DNA of 49,210 nucleotides from Magnetococcales bacterium (GCA_002689455.1 NZGE01000053.1:1-49210); one strand, 5' to 3'. Shown: positions 22,101 through 30,688, counted from the stretch's first letter. Numbers and translations: made by a program. The notes: generated from the letters alone by a model not told the origin.

Positions 22101-23177
22101 ATGGCTGATGAAGATGAAGACAAGAGTTCCAAGACGGAAGAACCCAGCGAGCGGAAACTAACCAAAGCCCGTGAACAAGGGAATGTTCCAAAAAGCAGGG
22201 AAGTGAATAACTTCTTTGTCCTTTTGGCGATCTTAATAGCCATTGTTTCAACTCTTCATTGGGCGTGGATGCGTTTGTTGAACTTATTTGGTGGCACTTT
22301 TAGTGAGCTTGGTTTTAAACGTGCATCAAACCCTTCTGAAATTGGCGCAAGTATGATGTTTATGAGCCAAGAAATGTTTTTTATTTTAGCACCAACTTTT
22401 GTTCTTTTGCTTGTATTTGCTTACTTTGGTGGGTTTGTTCAAAATGGTTTTTTATGGTCATTTGAACCTTTAAAACCAAAACTTTCGAAAATATCTATTA
22501 CAAAGGGGTTTGGTCGCTTATTTTCAATTAAGTCCTTTGCTGAGTTTTTAAAATCATTGGTTAAGATGGTTATTTTAGGGGCGCTTATTTACTTTGTTTT
22601 GATTATTCATATGGAAGAAATTATTTTATTAACAGGTAAGTCTGTTATTTCCATGGCGAGAACAGTTGAAATTATTTTAATTCGTATTATTTTGGCAGTG
22701 CTTGCCATTGCAGCCTTGCTGGCGATTGCCGACTTTTTATTTCAAAAATCTCAATATATACGAGACCAGCGCATGAGCCGTAAAGAGCTTAAAGATGAAT
22801 ATAAAGAATCGGAAGGTGACCCGCACATTAAAGGGCGTCAAAAACAAATTCGTCTCGATCGTGCCCGTGCCCGTATGATGCAGGAAATTCCAAATGCAGA
22901 CGTGGTGGTGACCAACCCAACCCATTATGCTGTTGCTTTGCGTTACGATAAAGCCAAAGAGCAAGCACCACGTATTGTGGCCATGGGAGTTGATAATATT
23001 GCCTTACGTATTCGTGAAATTGCTAATGAAAATGATGTGCCTTTGTATGAAGACCCACCCCTAGCACGCAGGTTATATGCTGATGCGGAGCTTGGAGAAG
23101 AGATTCCTTTAGAAATGTATGAAGCAGTGGCGAAAGTTGTTGCGTTTATCTACGGTATTAAGAAAAAAGCGTCTTAG
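22101..23177 (+). CDS. flhB: Flagellar type III export switch protein FlhB
   Basis: FlhB sits in the export gate and switches specificity from rod/hook to filament substrates. The N-terminal EDKSSKTEEPSERKLTKAREQGNVPKSREV is typical. Four membrane helices follow, and the cytoplasmic domain holds the self-cleavage site NPTH (residues 272-275, in VVVTNPTHYAVALRYD). The start is the ATG at 22101; there is no Shine-Dalgarno, and the track's TTG at 22092 is less likely. The gene stands alone here, without fliQ or fliR, and lies on the opposite strand to the other flagellar genes in the window. Confidence 0.95.
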   Translation: MADEDEDKSSKTEEPSERKLTKAREQGNVPKSREVNNFFVLLAILIAIVSTLHWAWMRLLNLFGGTFSELGFKRASNPSEIGASMMFMSQEMFFILAPTFVLLLVFAYFGGFVQNGFLWSFEPLKPKLSKISITKGFGRLFSIKSFAEFLKSLVKMVILGALIYFVLIIHMEEIILLTGKSVISMARTVEIILIRIILAVLAIAALLAIADFLFQKSQYIRDQRMSRKELKDEYKESEGDPHIKGRQKQIRLDRARARMMQEIPNADVVVTNPTHYAVALRYDKAKEQAPRIVAMGVDNIALRIREIANENDVPLYEDPPLARRLYADAELGEEIPLEMYEAVAKVVAFIYGIKKKAS

Positions 23178-23286
23178 GTAGAACTTCCCCTTGAATTAAA
23201 GCTTTATTACGCTTACTTCATCAGTTGAAAATAACATTTTTCATTCCCTTTTTAGCGCCATGTGCGCGTATACACTGGAGAAATCT

Positions 23287-23649
23287 ATGGCAACGCCAAT
23301 TATTAAAATGGATGTTATTGTTAGCTCTTTCCAGGCATTAAGCAGCCACCGTAGTTTAACGGGGTGGATTATTAATTGTCCTCAAATAGGTGGAAGTTAT
23401 GTGCAAATTGACCGTAATGTGGGTGTAAACCCTAATGCTGTTGATGAGCTTGTTGAAAAAATTAGAGAAAAACCTGAAGGTTTTTGTGATGCTATTTCTG
23501 AAAAGGCTGAGGAGTTATTTGCAACGAAAGCTATTGAAATAACCTCCACAGAAGCGAAAGGTTTCGTAGAGGTTATGCATGAAGACGAAATTCAGGCTGA
23601 GCTGAATAATGCCTTTAAAGAAGGTGAGGCTAACGTAACTTTTTATTAA
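23287..23649 (+). CDS. Hypothetical soluble protein (120 aa)
   Basis: The ATG at 23287 follows CTGGAG and is preferred to the track start at 23260. The protein is soluble and acidic, with predicted helices (NAVDELVEKIREKPEGFCDAISEKAEELFATKAI) and an acidic tail. It is not recognised. It follows flhB by 110 bp and ends at a terminator; co-transcription with flhB is possible but unproven. Confidence 0.65.
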   Translation: MATPIIKMDVIVSSFQALSSHRSLTGWIINCPQIGGSYVQIDRNVGVNPNAVDELVEKIREKPEGFCDAISEKAEELFATKAIEITSTEAKGFVEVMHEDEIQAELNNAFKEGEANVTFY

Positions 23650-23655
23650 TTATCG

Positions 23656-23687
23656 AAAAAAAACACCCTTTTATGGGTGTTTTTTTA
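23656..23687. terminator. Bidirectional terminator
   Basis: AAAACACCC-TTTTAT-GGGTGTTTTTTT hairpin between the 23287 gene and the convergent gene ending at 23724. Confidence 0.88.
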
Positions 23688-23723
23688 TGGAATTTTTGAA
23701 TTTATTTAAAATTGTTTACTTGG

Positions 23724-24197
23724 CTAGTCAGGTGAAATTTCTAAGTTAACGGTTCCACTGTAACTGCCAGATGTTGTGTATTGCATCACACTGTCAGCAA
23801 CGGTTACACGAACTTTTGCCGTGTTGCCACTGCCACAAAGTTCGTCAGAAGTTTCAGGGTTTGGAAAAGTAGTGGCGATGTTTTCATTTAAAACCACCCA
23901 ACCAGGGGCGCTGTCTTCTTCATATTCCACGGTCATGGAAATATCACTTGTACCATTGCTTAAAATATAACTATTACCTGCACCCGTACCTGTGCCTGTA
24001 ACTTTATAATTACTCTCATTGTCGTTTTGAACATAGGCGCATAGTGTGTAGGTGGATGTCATGTCTCCGCTGCCACCCCAAGCGCCAAGGGGTTGATCAG
24101 CGAGGCCTGTGATGCGTGCGCAAAGGTCTGTTGGTAAGCAGGCAGCATTTGCTTGCATTGAAAGTGTTATAAATAAACCTGTAAGCCAATAACGCAT
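23724..24197 (-). CDS. Secreted spore-coat-protein-U-like (SCPU) beta-sandwich protein
   Basis: MRYWLTGLFITLSMQANA is a signal peptide; the mature 139-aa protein is rich in Gly, Ser and Thr, with paired cysteines (CLPTDLC, LCAYV, LCGSG) and a C-terminal SGSYSGTVNLEISPD, a pattern typical of SCPU and related fimbrial/adhesin-type immunoglobulin-like domains. No usher or chaperone gene is next to it, so a classical pilus is not indicated. A consensus sigma-54 promoter lies 34-48 bp upstream of the ATG, like those of the flanking flagellar operons. AAAGGAA serves as the ribosome site. Confidence 0.65.
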   Translation of the reverse strand: MRYWLTGLFITLSMQANAACLPTDLCARITGLADQPLGAWGGSGDMTSTYTLCAYVQNDNESNYKVTGTGTGAGNSYILSNGTSDISMTVEYEEDSAPGWVVLNENIATTFPNPETSDELCGSGNTAKVRVTVADSVMQYTTSGSYSGTVNLEISPD

Positions 24198-24230
24198 GTG
24201 AGTTCCTTTTGTTTTTCATAGTATATGACG

Positions 24231-24245
24231 CAAAGTGTGTGCCAA
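24231..24245 (-). promoter_or_regulatory. Sigma-54 (-24/-12) promoter of the SCPU-like gene
   Basis: On the minus strand TTGGCACA-CACT-TTGC has the consensus elements and exact spacing. The predicted start near 24219 would give a leader of about 22 nt. Confidence 0.7.
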
Positions 24246-24251
24246 TCAAAT

Positions 24252-24280
24252 AAAAAAGCTCCTCATAGGAGGAGCTTTTT
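24252..24280 (-). terminator. Rho-independent terminator, probably of the flgF-flgG-flgA-flgH operon
   Basis: AAAGCTCCTC-CTAT-GAGGAGCTTTTTT on the minus strand. It lies about 290 bp after the flgH stop, so the transcript would include the GC-rich patch. Confidence 0.75.
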
Positions 24281-24284
24281 GGGA

Positions 24285-24420
24285 CCCCACAATAAAGTGG
24301 GTGGTGGTCAGCTTCTTCAAGGGAGGGGGGAGAAGAGAGCGAAACTGACCCCATAGGTTTTGACGGCAAGCCCCACCTTTAAAGGGAGGGGAGGGAGAGT
24401 TAGGTAAGGCCCACCCGCCA
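24285..24420. repeat. GC-rich mosaic of palindromes
   Basis: Three inverted pairs stand out: CCCCAC-AATAAA-GTGGGT; GGTCAGCTTC (24306-24315) with GAAACTGACC (24341-24350); and CCCCACCTTTAAAGGGAGGGG (24371-24391). AGGGAGGGG-type runs occur twice. The composition differs sharply from the AT-rich surroundings. This is typical of dispersed intergenic palindromic elements, but only one copy is in the window. Confidence 0.5.
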
Positions 24421-24571
24421 AACTTTTCAGTGAAAATATATTTGTTTTTTCATGGCTCGCTTAGCTTTTCTAAGTGTCATTCTTTAATACAAACCTATTG
24501 TTCACTTAAAGGTAATTAGCTATTTTTGTTCGTATATCCTTTCATGTTTTTTCTTTAAAAAGGGTTAGACC

Positions 24572-25300
24572 TTAAAATGGTAGCCATTTATCAAGGAATT
24601 TAACGGCAGGTTGAGTCTCTTGTGATTCATCCACCATGCCACGCCCTGAGTATGCAATACGTGCCTCGGCAATTTTTTCCGATGGGACAGTGTTGTCCGC
24701 TGCAATATCAACTGGGCGCACAATACCGCTGATTGTCATGTTTTGTAGTTCATAGTTTACCAATACTTCACGTTGACCTTGAATAACCATGAAACCATTG
24801 GGTAGAACTTCTGTAACCATGGCAGCGATACGGCCTTCAAATGTGTCTTCACGGTTGGTTTTACCGTCACCTGTAAAGGTGCGCTGTGAGTTTGTATCAA
24901 ACATGTTTCCCGTAGCATCATCAATGATACCTGATCGACCAAGAACATTTGTCATGTTTAATAATCGGTTAATGCCTGCAAGACCATTGTGTGTGCGGTT
25001 TGATTCTGTTTCAGCTTCAACTTCTGCTTTTGCAGTTTCGTTTACAATAACCGTTACAATGTCCCCAACTGAGCGAGCACGACTGTCTTTAAAGAAGCCT
25101 TTAGAACCTGACTGCCAAAGTGAGCCACTTGCACGTGCCATTTCACGCGGCTTTGTAATTGGTGCTTCATAAACACGGTTGTCCATTTTTTGGTTTACCG
25201 ATTGGCTTACAGGTGTAAATTGTGGTCTTGTGTTATAAAAACATCCAGACACAAACACCGCTGAAGCAAGTAAACTTATGTTTAATAATTTTGTTTTCAT
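24572..25300 (-). CDS. flgH: Flagellar L-ring protein FlgH
   Basis: FlgH forms the outer-membrane ring around the rod. It is a lipoprotein: LLASAVFVSGC contains the lipobox with the acylated cysteine. The family core is SLWQSGSKGFFKDSRARSVGDIVTVIVNETAKAEVEAETE, followed by GRIAAMVTEVLPNGFMVIQGQREVLVNYELQNMTISGIVRP. The length (242 aa) is normal. It is last in the flgF-flgG-flgA-flgH operon. Confidence 0.95.
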   Translation of the reverse strand: MKTKLLNISLLASAVFVSGCFYNTRPQFTPVSQSVNQKMDNRVYEAPITKPREMARASGSLWQSGSKGFFKDSRARSVGDIVTVIVNETAKAEVEAETESNRTHNGLAGINRLLNMTNVLGRSGIIDDATGNMFDTNSQRTFTGDGKTNREDTFEGRIAAMVTEVLPNGFMVIQGQREVLVNYELQNMTISGIVRPVDIAADNTVPSEKIAEARIAYSGRGMVDESQETQPAVKFLDKWLPF

Positions 25301-25320
25301 TTTTCCCTCTCCCTAATTTT

Positions 25321-25797
25321 TTAGTTCACAAGTACTAAGCCGTTTTTTTGGACAACCCCGTGTAGCATTTGTTTAGATTCTTGGTTTAGAACCTTTACAA
25401 AGTCACCAATACTTGCATCTGCCATCACCAATCCATCAGTTGTGAGGCGAATTTTTCCTTTTTGAAAAATAACAGTTGCCATTTCCCCTTTGCGAACAGC
25501 TGGTACTTCACGGAATTGGCTTCTGTAAAGTGGCATGCCTGCGCGAATGTTACGAACGGCTTCCATGCCAATAACATTCCCAGGGTCTTTAACAATAAAC
25601 GCGGGTACAGATGCACCTGCATATTCTTGTGTTGTTATCATTTCGTACGTTACCACTTCGCCACGTGTAATTGTTTGTTTTAAAGTGGGTATTTCGTTGT
25701 CCATCAGCTCTTCTGCATTTGCCATTTTAGCGGCAAGGAGGAGAAGGCTGATGCTTGCGGCCATCATAGTACCTTTAACGATATCCATTGTTTGCAT
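25321..25797 (-). CDS. flgA: Flagellar P-ring assembly chaperone FlgA
   Basis: FlgA is a periplasmic chaperone for FlgI. A signal peptide (MMAASISLLLLAAKMANA) leads to an SAF-type domain: TRGEVVTYEMI...VIGMEAVRNIRAGMPLYRSQFREVPAVRKGEMATVIFQKGKIRLTTDGLVMADASIGDFVKVLNQESKQMLHGVV. It is the short alphaproteobacterial form (158 aa). AGGAG precedes the ATG. It lies between flgG and flgH, the standard order in this class. flgI itself is not in the window. Confidence 0.92.
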   Translation of the reverse strand: MQTMDIVKGTMMAASISLLLLAAKMANAEELMDNEIPTLKQTITRGEVVTYEMITTQEYAGASVPAFIVKDPGNVIGMEAVRNIRAGMPLYRSQFREVPAVRKGEMATVIFQKGKIRLTTDGLVMADASIGDFVKVLNQESKQMLHGVVQKNGLVLVN

Positions 25798-25817
25798 TGT
25801 TCTTCTCCTAAGTTTTA

Positions 25818-26597
25818 TTATCTAATTTGGTTGGCTGCAGCCATCATCTCATCTGCTGTGGTGATGATTTGTGAGTTTAGCTCGTAGGCACGCTGCGCTG
25901 TAATGAGGTCGGTGATACTTTCAATTGCATCAACGTTTGAACCTTCTAAGTGTCTTTGTAAAAGTTCGCCTGAACCATCTTCACCCGCAATCACGTTTGC
26001 GGCTGCACCTGAGGCTTCAGTTTCACGGTATAAGTTGTCACCCATTGCTTCCAAGCCGGCTTCGTTTACAAACATGTTTGTTGTAATTTGCCCAAGGTTT
26101 ACAATGGTGTCATCTACAGAAGCTGTAACTGTACCGTCGCCAGCGATGTTAATATCAATGGCCTCTGGTGGTACATTAATCGCAGGGTCTAATAGGAAAC
26201 CCTGAGATGTTACAAGGTCACCATTTTCATTTAACTGAAATGCACCATCTCTAGTGTAGGCTGTGTCTCCATTTGGCATTGTGATTGTAAAGAACCCACG
26301 CCCTTGAATGGAAATATCTAAAGGAGCATCCGTACGGGTTACAGCGCCTTGTTCAAAATTACGGTAAACTGAACCAACGTTTACACCTAAGCCATATTGT
26401 ACACCGCTTGGCGCCAATGTGTTGGCGGAAGATGTTGCAGCACCTGGTGTACGTTCATTCATGTACAATAAGTCTTTGAATGAAGCACGCTGGCGTTTGA
26501 AAGCTGTTGTGTTAATGTTGGCAATGTTGTTTGAAAGAACGTCAACGTTGGATTGCTGTGCCAGCATACCCGTTGCGCCGATTTTTAATGCATTCAT
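25818..26597 (-). CDS. flgG: Flagellar distal rod protein FlgG
   Basis: The N-terminal motif MLAQQSNVDVLSNNIANINTTAFKRQRASFKDLLY, the early DLSIQGRGFF-type segment (DISIQGRGFFTITMPNGDTAYTRDGAFQLNENGDLV) and the C-terminal EGSNVDAIESITDLITAQRAYELNSQIITTADEMMAAANQIR identify FlgG. The 259-aa length is normal. It is transcribed after flgF with a 45-bp gap. Confidence 0.96.
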   Translation of the reverse strand: MNALKIGATGMLAQQSNVDVLSNNIANINTTAFKRQRASFKDLLYMNERTPGAATSSANTLAPSGVQYGLGVNVGSVYRNFEQGAVTRTDAPLDISIQGRGFFTITMPNGDTAYTRDGAFQLNENGDLVTSQGFLLDPAINVPPEAIDINIAGDGTVTASVDDTIVNLGQITTNMFVNEAGLEAMGDNLYRETEASGAAANVIAGEDGSGELLQRHLEGSNVDAIESITDLITAQRAYELNSQIITTADEMMAAANQIR

Positions 26598-26642
26598 TGT
26601 TTCGCTCCTTGCTTGTGTTTCAGTTTATTCGTTTGTTTTTGT

Positions 26643-27365
26643 TTACGGCATACGTGATAATTCACGGATCGCACGTTGTTCTAAATCTTCTAAGTTGCCT
26701 ACTAAGCGTGAAATGCTTTGGTAGGTACGGTTAATTTCAGTAAGGTTTACACTTTCTTGAATAGGGTTGATGTTAGATGTCTCTAAAAACCCTTGTGCAA
26801 CATTAATGTTCTCAACAGCTACAGGTGCATTGCCTTCGTAAATGTAACCATGCTCACCTGTACGAATAAGTTTTTGGGGGTCATCTACATTGACAACGCC
26901 AAGGTTTGCAATGATGCCATTTTGGTTTGCAATTGAGCCGTCGCGGTTAATAATAAGTGTGCTACTGTCGGCTGGAATATTAATTTGTCCACCGTTGGTA
27001 TCTAAAACGGGGGAGCCCGTATCGGTCACAAGCATGCCTGTTTGGTCTAAACTAAAGTGACCGTTACGGGTGAGGTGGATTTGACCATTCCTTTCTGTTT
27101 GGAAAAATCCTGCGCCATTGATTGCAACGTCAAAATCATTATCTGTGCGCTCAAGGCCGCCTTGAGTGAAGTTGTAGAATGTACCGTTGTGATGTGTGAA
27201 AGAACCAACCTCTTGGGCTTTTTGTCGGCTTACGATTTCTTGGAAATCCATGCCAAGCTTTTTATACCCATTTGTATTGGCGTTAGAGATATTATCGGCC
27301 GTCATGTCCAACTTTTTGCGCTGGCCAATCATGTTAGACGATACGATATATACTGGTACAGTCAT
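26643..27365 (-). CDS. flgF: Flagellar proximal rod protein FlgF
   Basis: FlgF shares the rod-protein fold with FlgG: KKLDMTADNISNANTNGYKKLGMDFQEIV near the start, VAINGAGFFQTERNGQIHLTRNGHFSLDQTG in the middle, and QESVNLTEINRTYQSISRLVGNLEDLEQRAIRELSR at the end. The shorter length and the divergent C-terminus separate it from FlgG. It is first in its operon, with a sigma-54 promoter about 156 bp upstream. Confidence 0.93.
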   Translation of the reverse strand: MTVPVYIVSSNMIGQRKKLDMTADNISNANTNGYKKLGMDFQEIVSRQKAQEVGSFTHHNGTFYNFTQGGLERTDNDFDVAINGAGFFQTERNGQIHLTRNGHFSLDQTGMLVTDTGSPVLDTNGGQINIPADSSTLIINRDGSIANQNGIIANLGVVNVDDPQKLIRTGEHGYIYEGNAPVAVENINVAQGFLETSNINPIQESVNLTEINRTYQSISRLVGNLEDLEQRAIRELSRMP

Positions 27366-27711
27366 GTTTCACTCCCTTAATTCATTTGTTTAAAAAGATT
27401 TTTTCTTTTTAAAGCGGCATATGCCTCAAATTCATTTCTCTCTATTTATTTAATTTAAGTTTTTTAGGTCTTAAATTTTTTTATTTGTTTCTCCCCAGAA
27501 ACTTTTCACTGGAATTAAAAGCATGAAGCGTGCCAACTTTTTAAAAATGGCAGTTTTATTTATGTTTTGGCGGGTGGTGATGCGTTGCATTCAAGAAACA
27601 ATGTATATGTTCAAAATATTTATTAGCGTATTTATTCGGTTGTTTTGTTTGCTTTATATTTTAAAACTGGGCAAAATTAAAAAAGTTTAATGAATATAGG
27701 TATTTTTGATC
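27366..27711. other. 346-bp divergent control region without a gene
   Basis: It separates flgF from the degenerate GGDEF gene. It contains the flgF sigma-54 promoter (27521-27536) and about 145 bp of flgF leader. The remaining 170 bp on the plus-strand side could hold activator sites. No small ORF with a ribosome site was seen. Confidence 0.6.
27521..27536 (-). promoter_or_regulatory. Sigma-54 (-24/-12) promoter of flgF-flgG-flgA-flgH
   Basis: On the minus strand TTGGCACG-CTTC-ATGC is nearly identical to the flgB promoter (TTGGCACG-CATT-ATGC). The predicted transcript start is near 27510. Confidence 0.75.
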
Positions 27712-28434
27712 ATGAAAGATGCACCAAGCATTCTGCACGATATCCGCACAATCCGTGATATTGAAACGTCGCTGGAAGAAGCGGAAGACTTTATCTCTCG
27801 AGTGAAGTCAAATAAAGTACGTCTGACAATGACAGATGGTGCTATTAATATTTCTCGTGAAGAAATGGCAAAAATTACCGACCTTGTTGTAACATTAGAA
27901 CGTAGTGGTAAGGCCTTGGAAACAGCTGTTTCTTACTTAAGAGAACTTATGGCTTACGATGAAGTTACACAAATGTTTTCACGCCGTTATATTTTACACC
28001 TTGTTGAAAAAGAGCTTTACCGTGCATTGCGTTATGATACACACTTTAGCGTAATTGCATTTGAGTTGGACCCATTTGGTGATGATTTACAGCACATTAA
28101 TATGGGTGACATGAACATGCTTGTTGGTGAAGCAGCCCGTGCAATCCGCCACTTTATTCGTGATAGTGATTCACCAGGCCGCACAAGTGAGAAAACGTTT
28201 ATGGTTCTATGTCCAGAAACCGATGTTGAAGGCGCTAAAATATTAGCAGACCGTATTCGCCAATCTGTTGACCGCGACTATGACCTGTCTGTAGGTCGCA
28301 CACGTATGACAATGAGTGGGTGTGTGGTTGACAGTCGTGATCCTGCTGTACGTGATATGGCTGGTTTACTTTATGTTATGGACGGGAAACTGTCGCAAGC
28401 ACGTGAGCATAATCCAAATACAATTATTGCGTAG
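27712..28434 (+). CDS. Degenerate GGDEF-domain protein
   Basis: The first 85 residues form a helical region. Then LMAYDEVTQMFSRRYILHLVEKELYRALRYDTHFSVIAFELDPFGDDLQHIN follows the GGDEF-domain pattern (D.LTgL.NRR), and GRTSEKTFMVLCPETDVEGAKILADRIRQSV takes the place of GRYGGEEF. The signature is lost (TSEKT), and the metal-site FELDPF lacks the usual DxDxFK sequence, so it should not make cyclic di-GMP. It may act as a binding or regulatory protein. It is divergent from flgF and lies upstream of a GGDEF-EAL gene. No clear Shine-Dalgarno; the ATG at 27712 is preferred to the TTG at 27706. Confidence 0.75.
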   Translation: MKDAPSILHDIRTIRDIETSLEEAEDFISRVKSNKVRLTMTDGAINISREEMAKITDLVVTLERSGKALETAVSYLRELMAYDEVTQMFSRRYILHLVEKELYRALRYDTHFSVIAFELDPFGDDLQHINMGDMNMLVGEAARAIRHFIRDSDSPGRTSEKTFMVLCPETDVEGAKILADRIRQSVDRDYDLSVGRTRMTMSGCVVDSRDPAVRDMAGLLYVMDGKLSQAREHNPNTIIA

Positions 28435-28562
28435 TTATTGAAAAATAATAGCACTTTTTTAAAAGCCTAGTGGTTACACATTAAGGTGTCAGTAATACTA
28501 AAGTGGTATTAATGCGCACATACATAATATTTTGTGGTTAATTTAAAAGGACTTTACCGAAC

Positions 28563-30653
28563 ATGTCAGTATTAATTGTAACACCAGAGCTGTCACTTGC
28601 TGAAAAGGTAAGGGCTTTGTTTTTACGTCAAAACTCACCACTTTCAGGCAAAAGCCATGAGGCTATTGAAGGGTATGAAACTTCCCTTGTAGCTCTACAA
28701 AAGCAAGAATCATATGAAGTTATTATTATTGTATCAGACAATTATACCGAAGAATTAGCTGACTTTATTGACCATGTAGAGCGCCAGAAAAAAGGCCCTA
28801 TTTTAATGATGACAGATTCAGACGACGTTCGTGTACGCGCACGTTCTCGTAAGTTACGCTTTATTTTACCACGCACAAGTGTTGACCAAGATGTTTTTGT
28901 GAGCGTTTTAGATGCTTTGAAGGAATACCATCAGCTTGGGCAGTCTGTTCACCAGCTTGAAGAGGTCTATAGATTATCAGAACAACGTTTTAAAGATGTA
29001 GCTGACCATTTTGCTGACTGGTTATGGGAAGTAGATAAAGGTATGCGCGTTGTTTTTTCATCTAGCCGTCGCCGTTCTATGGAAAATGTTGAACATGGTA
29101 CAGCTTTTTCAAAATGTTTTTTACCTGAAGAAGAAAGTCGTTTGCTCGATAATTTTAGTCAGCTTTACAAAGAACCAAAACCTTTTCAAGACGAAGAGTA
29201 TTGGAGTTTTGATGCATACGGGTCTCGTCAGTGCTGGTCACTTTCAGGTGTACCTATTTTTGATAAAAAAGGTTTTATTATAGGTTACCGAGGGGTTGCT
29301 AAAGATATTTCAAATGAAAAAGCATCGGTAGATCACTTGTATTTCTTGTCGAATAATGATGCTTTAACGGGCTTTTACAATCGTAACCGTTTTGTTGAAG
29401 AATTAGGACGTGTCTCAAGGTCTCATATTCGTGAGGGTTTAGATGGGGCTGTTTTGGTTCTTAACCTAGACCGCTTTAAGTTTGTGAATGATACCTATGG
29501 TTATGAAGTAGGTGATAAGCTTATTGTTCATGCAGGTCAAATTATTAAGTCTATGGTTCGAAGTGAGGACTTTGTTGCACGTGTAGGTGCTGATGAATTT
29601 GCTATTATTATGCCGAATACAACAGTTGAATCTGCTGAAAAAATTGGTAAGGACTATTTACGTGCAATTTCCGCACGAGATTTTACATTTGGTAGTGGGT
29701 TCATACGTTGTACAGCTCGCATTGGTGGTGTAAGCCTTGGCTTGTATGGTTCTACCAGTGATGAATTGCTTTCCCGTGCGCACACTGCACTGGCTGAAGC
29801 CAAAAACCGTGGTAGTAACACACTTTGCATGTATGATTCATTGGAATTACGTCAAGGCGATATTGCAAAACGTATGGAATTATTAAATTTCGTTTCAAAT
29901 TGTCTAGATCAAGAACAAGAGCGTGTCATTCTTTATTATCAACCAATTGTAAGTTTGAATAATGTGGAAAAAGTTGAGCATTATGAAGTTCTTGTGAGAT
30001 TGTTAGATCAAAATAACGACATTGTATCACCGGTTAAATTTATTGAAATTGCAGAAGAATATGGCTTGATTGCAAAACTTGACCGCATTGTCGCTTGTAG
30101 AGCGCTTGATATGCTGGAACGTTGGCAAGAGCAAGGAAAAGATATTTCATTAAGTATTAATATCTCAGGTAAAACATTTGCCGACAAAGATGTGATTGAA
30201 CGCATTACACAACATCTTTCAACAAAAAACCTTAAACAGGGCAGCGCTATTTTTGAATTAACTGAAACATCTGCACTTAAAGATATTACAAGAGCACGAC
30301 GCGTTATAGCAGGCCTTAAAGAACACGGCGCATTGCTTGCATTAGATGATTGCGGGGTTGGTTATTCTTCTCTGGATTACATTCGTCAACTAGACTTAGA
30401 TTTTATTAAAATTGACGGGTCATTTATTCGTGATTTACACCGCAATAAAGAAGATGAAGCTTTTGTACGTGCACTTCGTGATGTTGCCCGTAAATTACAA
30501 ATTCAAACTGTTGCAGAAATGGTGGAAGATTCTGAAACAGTTGGTTTCCTTAAACGAATTGGAATTGACTTTGCACAAGGGTATCACTTTGCAATGCCAG
30601 CGGCCGAGCTGCCAGAAGAATTTGACGAGATTCGTAAAAAGGCGTTAAACTAA
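28563..30653 (+). CDS. Multidomain cyclic di-GMP protein: receiver-like, PAS, GGDEF, EAL
   Basis: Residues 1-125 resemble a receiver fold (VLIVTPELSLAEKVRALF, IIIVSDN, ILMMTDSDD) without a clear phosphorylation site. Residues about 135-255 are a PAS domain ending GYRGVAKDIS. The GGDEF domain (NNDALTGFYNRNRF; LNLDRFKFVNDTYG) has GADEF at the active site. The EAL domain (HYEVLVRL; NISG; ELTET; DDCGVGYSSLDYIRQLDLDFIKIDGSFI) reads EVL at the signature but keeps the metal-binding acids I can place. It may therefore be mainly a phosphodiesterase. There is no membrane segment. Its position beside flagellar operons suggests motility control. Confidence 0.88.
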   Translation: MSVLIVTPELSLAEKVRALFLRQNSPLSGKSHEAIEGYETSLVALQKQESYEVIIIVSDNYTEELADFIDHVERQKKGPILMMTDSDDVRVRARSRKLRFILPRTSVDQDVFVSVLDALKEYHQLGQSVHQLEEVYRLSEQRFKDVADHFADWLWEVDKGMRVVFSSSRRRSMENVEHGTAFSKCFLPEEESRLLDNFSQLYKEPKPFQDEEYWSFDAYGSRQCWSLSGVPIFDKKGFIIGYRGVAKDISNEKASVDHLYFLSNNDALTGFYNRNRFVEELGRVSRSHIREGLDGAVLVLNLDRFKFVNDTYGYEVGDKLIVHAGQIIKSMVRSEDFVARVGADEFAIIMPNTTVESAEKIGKDYLRAISARDFTFGSGFIRCTARIGGVSLGLYGSTSDELLSRAHTALAEAKNRGSNTLCMYDSLELRQGDIAKRMELLNFVSNCLDQEQERVILYYQPIVSLNNVEKVEHYEVLVRLLDQNNDIVSPVKFIEIAEEYGLIAKLDRIVACRALDMLERWQEQGKDISLSINISGKTFADKDVIERITQHLSTKNLKQGSAIFELTETSALKDITRARRVIAGLKEHGALLALDDCGVGYSSLDYIRQLDLDFIKIDGSFIRDLHRNKEDEAFVRALRDVARKLQIQTVAEMVEDSETVGFLKRIGIDFAQGYHFAMPAAELPEEFDEIRKKALN

Positions 30654-30688
30654 CGTTCTCATCATAAAACGAAAAAAGAAGCATTTGA

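Larger units (their letters stand above)
24198..24571. other. 374-bp stretch without a gene
   Basis: It holds, in order, a sigma-54 promoter, a terminator for the flgF-flgG-flgA-flgH operon and a GC-rich palindromic patch (24285-24420), then AT-rich sequence. The ORF at 24097-24369 in the track runs through these and is not credible. Confidence 0.6.
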
